A stretch of 64,000 nucleotides of DNA from Bacteroidota bacterium (GTDB lineage: Bacteria > Bacteroidota > Bacteroidia > B-17B0 > Aurantibacillaceae). How positions within the stretch are numbered: position 1 is the first letter of the stretch; each line of letters starts with the position of its first letter. Positions 58,101-64,000 of the stretch are shown in pieces. Both the position numbers and the translations under genes were made by a program. The DNA lies in assembly GCA_030684395.1 (NCBI GenBank), contig JAUXTT010000004.1:62001-126000 (forward strand), written 5' to 3'. The notes beneath the pieces are model-generated. The model was given only the letters and a program-made list of their open reading frames with translations, was not told where the DNA came from and searched no databases.

Positions 58101-59628
58101 ATGGTTGAGTGCGGTTGCTGATGTTGATGGAGAAACAGAAACCAACTGGATTCGTTCAGGTACTGTAACAAGTGGTCCGAATAACCCATACAATGATGCA
58201 AACGTACCGGGCTCTGATGGAAAAAGCGTTTTTGATGACCCCAATCAGATCTATGAGAGTGTTGTAGGCGGTACATGGGCTCCGTTCAGGTTAACTGCAG
58301 CAGCTAATCTTGGTGCGGCTTTCGGTTCTAGTCCTGCTCCATTGACGTATGCTCCATCAATTGGTTTCGTTTCAGGTGCTCAATTGCAGTGGAAAAGATT
58401 GAATAATTACGAATTAGATGCCAGATCACTGTCAAGTGTTGATATTGTGTTTACCTCTGATAAAAGCAAATGGACAAGAGCGGTTGTTTTAGAAATGGGC
58501 TACTACAATGCAGACAATGTTGGTACCCAGCGTAAATTCCTGCCACGCAAGCAAAAATCTGTAGATAAGAATGGTGCTGCTGGCGATAGTAGTTTACTTT
58601 CAACAGATCCGAATGATGCAGATTATATCTCTCCTTATGGTATGGGCTGGTTCCCAGGTTATGCTATTAATGTTGAAACAGGTGAGCGACTTAACATAGC
58701 ATTTGGTGAAAATTCGTCCGATGGAACAAATAATGGAAAGGATATGATTTGGAACCCAACAAATAATGAAGCAGCTTTTGGTGGTATGCATTACATCTAT
58801 GTTTTCGGTCATAACTCTGATGGAGTTTCGGGAACGGATCCTATTGATGTGCCAAGATATGATGCAGGTGCAGCGTTAATTCAAATGTTGGGCAAACCCG
58901 TTACTACAAATAATACTCATTATCTTACCGGTTATGGGCAAGCTACCATTGTGGAAGCTTATAAAGATGCTATGTGGGTGAACATTCCTCTTACAGCAGA
59001 TGGTTATACACCGCCAGCGGGTTACCAGGTATCTATTCCTTGCGACGCTAAGGTTAAAATAAGAGTAAGAAAACCTTTACGTTTTGGATTAACCGGAACC
59101 TGGAACCCTTCTTATTCTGTAAAAGAAACCCAAACTACAACTAACCCGTCAACTTTTATACCCGGTACAACTTTCCTAAACTCAATAAACCCGGCGAATT
59201 TAACAAGTGATACGGTGTCTGGCTCTCAAAACAATAACTTCCCGATGTATTCATTTAATACTGTTGGGTTAGGTGCTACCCTTAACGAAACTGATGTTGC
59301 AAAGAGTGCACTGGATCTTATCAATGTTGTTCCAAACCCTTATTACGGACACTCTCAATACGAGAAACAAAGGGTTGATAATTACATGAAAATTGTAAAC
59401 TTACCTGTGAAATGTACTATTAAGATCTATACTGTAAATGGTACGTTATTAAGAACCTTGAATAAAGATACGGATGCAACAACAGATGTTTCATGGGATC
59501 TTAAAAACGATAAAAACATCTTAATATCAAGTGGCTTATATATTATCCATGTTGATGCAGGTGAATTAGGTGAGAAAATAGTTAAGTGGTTCTGTGTAAT
59601 GCGTCCAATAGATTTACAATCGTATTAA
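55180..59628 (+). CDS. Large exported protein sharing the GSGSY/DFWPGPLD module; T9SS-like C-terminus with unusual tail
   Basis: GDMWWDLNSNPKYEVPKGSGSYASFAGSLWFGGYVGTDLRVSAMTYRQSGVDFWPGPLD; C-terminal VVPNPYYGHSQYEKQRVDNYMKIVNLP...GLYIIHVDAGELGEKIVKWFCVMRPIDLQSY. Confidence 0.85.
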   Translation: MKKYNGKYKKQISASMMAVLMLVCSSVFSRENIGGAQKLSNIDKVLSGCSAGSAYTELKLNNVRTRILTCGDMWWDLNSNPKYEVPKGSGSYASFAGSLWFGGYVGTDLRVSAMTYRQSGVDFWPGPLDPATRDVDPATCVAYDKHWRFNRAEADEFYTKYALPTKNGDAVDATYSVPAWIKDYPGSAPSQLDRNAGSLYAYLAPFEDVDGDNVYSWEVGDYPRYNVSNTQIEQGQCKRLLFGDETLFWVFNDKGNTHLESGSPNKIGVEIRAQAFEFATGDALNDMTFYNFEIINRSTDILDSTYFAVWVDADLGYYNDDYIGCDVGRGLGYIYNGDNYDQDGQGVIGYKNKLPALGCDFFQGPIADKADGLDNDKDGCTDCTWPIDNETGLKDTLASPISEDSIPETISMSKFMYYNNDFSNIGNPSALKHYYNYMTGSWKNDTRVRYDNAVGTSTVTTKPICDYVFPGKSDLTIGYGVGGTPSNPNTTTTEWTEKTANNSVGDRRFLQSAGKFTLQPGAINTITFGMPFVRTNSDDNFSAIPLLTIADDKAQSLFDNCFKVLDGPDAPDLTIQEMENQFIVYLSNKETSNNYELKRYADIDPTITPIFGAATDRSYRFEGYMVYQLKDETVSASDLYDQNKARLVFQSDKKNGAGLLVNYTLDPTLGLVPKLMNEKAENAGIKNSFVLTEDLFAEGVKKLVNHKTYYFMAVSYAYNNYLTYKEDVAPGIDSTGADAHPSSGDYAGQKKPFLQGRRNIKIYSAVPHNISPEAGGTVVNSYYGYSPMVKRIEGQGNGGNALDLTAATVNSILNSSDSRATVLEYESGRAPITVKVVDPLKVVEGNFVVKVKKAIANFDNTGDTLVMGETTDLDSGKVKPSYKFQVSGTYTDFDGSSVTKTWDADEVVEFGQEFLLIGNNNTPIGISVAVAQTKDPNCNIYTDKTTTNTQLNIGSAEEGELLESSLTFANSSLKWLSAVADVDGETETNWIRSGTVTSGPNNPYNDANVPGSDGKSVFDDPNQIYESVVGGTWAPFRLTAAANLGAAFGSSPAPLTYAPSIGFVSGAQLQWKRLNNYELDARSLSSVDIVFTSDKSKWTRAVVLEMGYYNADNVGTQRKFLPRKQKSVDKNGAAGDSSLLSTDPNDADYISPYGMGWFPGYAINVETGERLNIAFGENSSDGTNNGKDMIWNPTNNEAAFGGMHYIYVFGHNSDGVSGTDPIDVPRYDAGAALIQMLGKPVTTNNTHYLTGYGQATIVEAYKDAMWVNIPLTADGYTPPAGYQVSIPCDAKVKIRVRKPLRFGLTGTWNPSYSVKETQTTTNPSTFIPGTTFLNSINPANLTSDTVSGSQNNNFPMYSFNTVGLGATLNETDVAKSALDLINVVPNPYYGHSQYEKQRVDNYMKIVNLPVKCTIKIYTVNGTLLRTLNKDTDATTDVSWDLKNDKNILISSGLYIIHVDAGELGEKIVKWFCVMRPIDLQSY

Positions 59629-59648
59629 TTAATTGTTTAAAAGAAGTT

Positions 59649-60758
59649 ATGATGAATAAGATATCTAAAATAGTTTTAAATTCTGCGATTGGAATTTCTC
59701 TTTTGTCTGCAGGTGTAGCAACAGCAGGTAACCCTGATCGTGCGGGTTCAGCCGGGAGCGGTCAGCTTTTAATAAACCCTTGGGCTCGCTCTACGGGTTG
59801 GGCTGGTTCTAATCAGGCTAACGCACATGGCTTAGAAGCAATGTTCCTAAACGTAGCCGGTATGGCTTTTACTAAGAAAACGGAAGTTGTTTTCTCTCGT
59901 TCAAGTTGGTTAGGCGGATCCGGTATTAATATGAATGCTTTTGGTTTTTCTCAACATGTGGGTGAAACCGGAGTGTTAGGACTAGGAATTGTTTCCTTAG
60001 ACGGAGGCGATATTGATATCACAACTGTTGATCAACCTGAAGGTGGAATAGGTCAATACTCTCCATTGTTTTTAAATATTGGTTTGTCTTATGCAAAAGC
60101 ATTTTCAGATAATATTTATGGTGGAGCAACTTTAAAAATTGTATCTGAGCAAATCTCTAACATTTCGGGAAGAGGAGTTTGTTTGGATGCGGGTATTCAA
60201 TACCACACAGGTAAATACGATCAGTTTCATATTGGAATTTCATTGAAAAATGTGGGACCTAAAATGACTTACCGCGGAGATGGTATGTCGTTTGAAGCAA
60301 ACATTACCAATGGCACTCAATCTAATGGTTCTGTTTCCGGTTACAACGCAACTTTTGAGCAACGTTCTGCTTCTTATGAATTACCTTCTTGTTTAAATAT
60401 GGGATTATCTTATGACTTCCTTTTGGGTGTTAGTGATAGCGTAAAAGCAAGCGAAGTTGACCACAGAATTTCTGTTGCCGCTAACTATACATCAAATTCT
60501 TTCACCTACGATCAATACTCTTTAGGTGTTGAATACGGTTTCAAAAAATACCTGATGGTAAGGGGAGGTTATACTTACGAAAAAGGAATTTTGAAGTCAG
60601 ATACACGTAGAACTGTTTTTACCGGACCAACTGCAGGTGTAACATTACAGTTACCTTTTGGTGCTGAAAAAAATAAGAGCTTTGCTTTAGATTATTCATA
60701 CAGATTCACAAACCCGTTCAGCGGAGTGCATTCAATTGGTGCAAGAATCAACTTGTAA
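59649..60758 (+). CDS. PorV/PorQ-like outer-membrane beta-barrel protein
   Basis: GNPDRAGSAGSGQLLINPWARSTGWAGSNQANAHGLEAMFLNVAGMAFTKKTEVVFSRSSWL; start at ATG 59649. Confidence 0.8.
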   Translation: MMNKISKIVLNSAIGISLLSAGVATAGNPDRAGSAGSGQLLINPWARSTGWAGSNQANAHGLEAMFLNVAGMAFTKKTEVVFSRSSWLGGSGINMNAFGFSQHVGETGVLGLGIVSLDGGDIDITTVDQPEGGIGQYSPLFLNIGLSYAKAFSDNIYGGATLKIVSEQISNISGRGVCLDAGIQYHTGKYDQFHIGISLKNVGPKMTYRGDGMSFEANITNGTQSNGSVSGYNATFEQRSASYELPSCLNMGLSYDFLLGVSDSVKASEVDHRISVAANYTSNSFTYDQYSLGVEYGFKKYLMVRGGYTYEKGILKSDTRRTVFTGPTAGVTLQLPFGAEKNKSFALDYSYRFTNPFSGVHSIGARINL

Positions 60759-60788
60759 TCTTAGAAAAATTCATTATATTTGTTTAGT

Positions 60789-60812
60789 AATCCGCCTTTA
60801 GGGGCGGATTTC
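60789..60812 (+). terminator. Hairpin between PorV-like gene and greA
   Basis: AATCCGCC-tttagg-GGCGGATTtc. Confidence 0.6.
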
Positions 60813-60837
60813 TTAATTTAATAAATACCCATCACAT

Positions 60838-61311
60838 ATGTCACAAATTGCTTATTACACGGAAGAAGGCTTGCTTAAATTAAAGAATGAATTGCACAAT
60901 CTGGAAAAGGTTGAAAGACCAGGTATTATAAAAGCAATTGCAGAAGCAAGAGATAAAGGTGATCTTTCTGAGAATGCGGAGTATGATGCAGCCAGAGAGG
61001 CTCAGGGTTTACTTGAGTTTAAGATCAATAAATTAAAAGATATATTAGCTAACGCTCGTCTTATTGATGAGACACAATTGGATCTCAGTAAAGTTTCTAT
61101 ACTGACCAAAGTAAAGATCAAGAACCTGAAGAATGGTGCAAATATGCAATATACAATTGTTGCAGAAAACGAAGCTAATTTAAAAGAACTGAAAATATCG
61201 ATAGACTCACCTATCGGAAAAGGTCTTTTAGGTAAAAAAGTTGGCGACAAAGTGGATATTGCAGTCCCAAGCGGAGTTATACCTTTTGAAATCATTGAGA
61301 TCAGTTTGTAA
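60838..61311 (+). CDS. greA: Transcription elongation factor GreA
   Basis: YYTEEGLLKLKNELHNLEKVERPGIIKAIAEARDKGDLSENAEYDAAREAQG. Confidence 0.98.
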   Translation: MSQIAYYTEEGLLKLKNELHNLEKVERPGIIKAIAEARDKGDLSENAEYDAAREAQGLLEFKINKLKDILANARLIDETQLDLSKVSILTKVKIKNLKNGANMQYTIVAENEANLKELKISIDSPIGKGLLGKKVGDKVDIAVPSGVIPFEIIEISL

Positions 61312-61314
61312 AAA

Positions 61315-61710
61315 ATGGCTAGCATCTTCTCTAAAATAATGCAAGGGCAGATTCCATGTTATAAAATAGCAGAGAATGAACATTGTTTCGCTTTTCTGGA
61401 CATTCGCCCTTTAAAGCAAGGTCATACATTAGTTGTTCCCAAAAAGGAAACAGATTATTTGTTTGATCTGGAAGATTCCGAATACCTTGCTTTACAGAAA
61501 TTTTCAAAAGAAGTTGCAAGAGCCATAAAAAAAGAGGTAGCATGTAAAAGAATTGGGGTAGTGGTTTTAGGATTCGAAGTACCTCATGCCCACATTCATC
61601 TTATTCCCATTAATAACGAATCGGAAGTTAACTTTCACAACCCACGTGTTCAGCTATCCAATGAAGAGATGATTGAATTAGCAGAAAAAATTGCTTCACA
61701 TTTAAAATGA
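61315..61710 (+). CDS. HIT family protein
   Basis: ENEHCFAFLDIRPLKQGHTLVVPKKE; histidine triad PHAHIHLIPI. Confidence 0.95.
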   Translation: MASIFSKIMQGQIPCYKIAENEHCFAFLDIRPLKQGHTLVVPKKETDYLFDLEDSEYLALQKFSKEVARAIKKEVACKRIGVVVLGFEVPHAHIHLIPINNESEVNFHNPRVQLSNEEMIELAEKIASHLK

Positions 61711-61723
61711 CCTATAAACTATA

Positions 61724-62671
61724 ATGGCGTTAGTAAAGAAAATTGTTTTTTATACTTTATTAATTGTCATTTTATCGTGGTTACTGGAGTATGCGGTTCT
61801 TAATGGAATTCGGAAAAACAAGATCGGTCTCTACAATAAATTCAACCGGATATTTCATCAGCAAAATAATTATGATTTACTCATAATCGGATCTTCAAGA
61901 GCAGAAGGGCATTTTAATACAAAGATCATCGATTCCATCGTAGGCTGCAACTCATTCAATATTGGAATTTCAGGCTCTAATAATGCATTTACATACGGAA
62001 TTTATAAAACCTATTTGAGTAAGAGTAAAGCTCCGAAAATTGTAGTAATGAATATTGATTTTCACTTTTCTCATCACAGTAGTGATACTATTTATGAATT
62101 CCCGCGTTATTTCCCATATTTAGATAATGAGATATTGTATAACGAACTTAAGCAAAGGGATCCCAGATTTTATTTGTTCAAATATATGCCATTGTACAAA
62201 TTAGCCTTTATGGGAGATAAGTACCTGAACATAGCTGCAAGAGGATACACCGGTAAGCCGGGTATTTATGACTGGGATTGCTACAAGGGGTTTCAGGCGA
62301 TCAATCCAATTCAGTTTAAAGATATTTCAAAAGAAGATACAAGCACCTATAAAGGAATTATTTTAAAGGAAAACATAGATTACCTGGATTCAATAATAAG
62401 CATCAGCAAAAAAAATAGCACAAAGGTGTATATTGTTGTTTCGCCAACTTATATTAAAGGAAGTAAAAGGATAGTGAATTTAGAAGAACACATGAAAGGT
62501 TTTGAGAAAGTAGCAAAGGAGAGGGAAATTCCTTTTATGGATTACACCAAGGATTCAATATGTTATAAGGGCAATCTCTTTGCCGATTTTTATCACATGA
62601 AAAAAGAAGGTGCTGTAAGGTTTAGCTCAAAATTTGCCAATGATTTTAAAAAACTACTCAGTAAAGAGTAG
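61724..62671 (+). CDS. Membrane-anchored SGNH-hydrolase-like protein
   Basis: N-terminal TM; LLIIGSSRAEGHFNTKIID; C-terminal DFYHMKKEGA (DxxH). Confidence 0.6.
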   Translation: MALVKKIVFYTLLIVILSWLLEYAVLNGIRKNKIGLYNKFNRIFHQQNNYDLLIIGSSRAEGHFNTKIIDSIVGCNSFNIGISGSNNAFTYGIYKTYLSKSKAPKIVVMNIDFHFSHHSSDTIYEFPRYFPYLDNEILYNELKQRDPRFYLFKYMPLYKLAFMGDKYLNIAARGYTGKPGIYDWDCYKGFQAINPIQFKDISKEDTSTYKGIILKENIDYLDSIISISKKNSTKVYIVVSPTYIKGSKRIVNLEEHMKGFEKVAKEREIPFMDYTKDSICYKGNLFADFYHMKKEGAVRFSSKFANDFKKLLSKE

Positions 62672-62713
62672 GTTTAACTGCAATAATCTGCCGACCTGAG
62701 CGTTTAAGAAAGT

Positions 62714-63505
62714 ATGAAATCAGGGTTTTATATATGTATTATTTTCTTTGCGGTATTCAGCAACAAAATAGTGTCGCAAAGCAAACCTATGATAGTATTG
62801 CCACAGGTTAGGGGAGCCGATATTATGTGGTCTAAAGAAATCTGGCGCACAATTGATCTTTCGGATCGTTTCAATTTCTCGTTTTATTTTCCCACCCAAA
62901 AACGAAAAGATCAACTCTGTTTGTTTGACGTTATTTCGAAAGGGTTGATCAATAATGAATTTAATGCATACAAAACGGATGAGATAACGGAAGGAGATAC
63001 TTTGTCTCCCGATCAGGTTAAAAGTAAAATAGTATTCAGAGATTCGATGTTGTTTTATTATGCCGATGAGTTTGGAAATGATAGCACTGAGAAAAAATTA
63101 GTAACCGACACGATGAGTGGGGAATACATTGTACAATACTATGTAAGGGAAGTTTGGTTTTTCGACAAACAAAGATCCGTTATGGATGTCAGGATCAAAG
63201 CAATTTGTCCAGTGAAATATGACATGGAAAAGGGATTATTAATTCCTTTATTCTGGATCAATTATGAAGAAGCGAGGCCATGGCTAAGTTCATTTTCCGC
63301 GTTAAATTCAAAGAACGATTCGGAGAAAAGAAGCTTTGATGAACTTTTTGTAAAAAGAAAATTCAATAGTACTATAAAAAAGGAAAGCAATCTATACGAT
63401 AGGGAAATAGCCGATTATGTTCAGAACGAAAAAGAAGCAGTACAAGAATCAGAAAGAATAAAAGATTTTCTTAGGAATTTTGAATGCGATATGTGGGAGT
63501 GGTGA
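62714..63505 (+). CDS. gldN: Gliding motility/T9SS protein GldN (PorN)-like
   Basis: IMWSKEIWRTIDLSDRFNFSFYFP, VREVWFFDKQRSVMDVRIKAICPV, LFWINYEEARPWLS, FDELFVKRKFNSTIKKESNLYDREIADYV. Confidence 0.82.
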   Translation: MKSGFYICIIFFAVFSNKIVSQSKPMIVLPQVRGADIMWSKEIWRTIDLSDRFNFSFYFPTQKRKDQLCLFDVISKGLINNEFNAYKTDEITEGDTLSPDQVKSKIVFRDSMLFYYADEFGNDSTEKKLVTDTMSGEYIVQYYVREVWFFDKQRSVMDVRIKAICPVKYDMEKGLLIPLFWINYEEARPWLSSFSALNSKNDSEKRSFDELFVKRKFNSTIKKESNLYDREIADYVQNEKEAVQESERIKDFLRNFECDMWEW

Positions 63506-63546
63506 ACGGGAATGCTTTTAACACAGAGAGCACTGATCTTTTATAA

Positions 63547-63612
63547 AACCATTAAGCATAGAAGTTCATATAAGAATAGTAACTTAAATGCCCTTACATG
63601 CCTTATATGGTT
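63547..63612. repeat. Second, shortened copy of the 50900-51003 hairpin element (opposite orientation)
   Basis: AACCATTAAGCATAGAAGTTCATATAAG...AACTTAAATGCCCTTACATGCCTTATATGGTT. Confidence 0.78.
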
Positions 63613-63711
63613 GCTGAGCTTACCGATGTATGGTTCAAATCTGCTTGTTATTGTTTTCTCTACAATTCTATAAAACTCTGTGTAACTCAAAATACTCTGA
63701 GTTGAGAGAAT

Positions 63712-64000
63712 TTACCTCAATATCAATAACCGATTCGCATCCAGCTTAATAAAGATAAAAAGCAAAATAGTAAAACTCCACAGAGATGATCCTCCGTAAC
63801 TAAAGAAGGGCAAAGGAATTCCGATAACCGGCATCAGTCCTATCGTCATGCCAATATTTACTGCAAGGTGAAAAAATAAAATGCTGGCAACACCGTATCC
63901 ATAAATTCTACTAAAAGGAGATCGTTGCCGTTCTGAAATATTAAGTACCCGAAGCATCAATGCTATTTGAAGTATAATGACAAATGCGCTCCCTACAAAC
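63712..64000 (-). CDS. rodA: Rod shape-determining protein RodA, C-terminal part (5' end outside window)
   Basis: Frame open to the edge: FVGSAFVIILQIALMLRVLNISERQRSPFSRIYGYGVASILFFHLAVNIGMTIGLMPVIGIPLPFFSYGGSSLWSF. Confidence 0.93.
   Translation of the reverse strand, partial: FVGSAFVIILQIALMLRVLNISERQRSPFSRIYGYGVASILFFHLAVNIGMTIGLMPVIGIPLPFFSYGGSSLWSFTILLFIFIKLDANRLLILR

Overview
64 kb chromosomal window from a Bacteroidota bacterium. Lineage is inferred from TAnnTTTG-type promoters, T9SS-type secreted proteins, a GldN/PorN homologue and typical Bacteroidota intergenic repeats. No rRNA, tRNA, CRISPR array, prophage or transposase was seen. The backbone is housekeeping: tonB-like, two fabH paralogues, rpoN, an alpha-2-macroglobulin-like gene, glpD, a GDPD gene, yceD-rpmF-plsX-fabH-accB-accC, ruvB, an ALDH7-type dehydrogenase, slyD-like, dtd-mazG-panD, rfaE2-like, gmk, prfB (with a +1 programmed frameshift missed by the ORF track), rnr, purN, queA, tatD, rsmI, corA, greA, a HIT gene and rodA (partial). 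The most interesting coding observation is a three-gene unit at 51345-60758: TonB-dependent receptor, 1482-aa exported protein, PorV-like outer-membrane protein. The exported protein shares a roughly 450-aa module with a second secreted protein at 28359-31031, and an orphan GldN/PorN homologue lies 2 kb downstream. The most interesting non-coding observations are: (i) two intergenic arrays of short hairpins (24055-24153 and 45181-45333) whose equivalent stems differ by compensatory changes; (ii) a perfect 27-bp inverted repeat touching the purN stop codon, with a diverged relative touching the fabH1 stop codon; (iii) seven copies of the CCCGATAGCTATCGGG palindrome, some nested inside another repeat family; (iv) a hairpin/possible pseudoknot leader upstream of queA. 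A small accessory island (AAA ATPase, MazF-type toxin-antitoxin, PD-(D/E)XK-like protein) lies between prfB and rnr. All calls come from reading the sequence; no database search was run.
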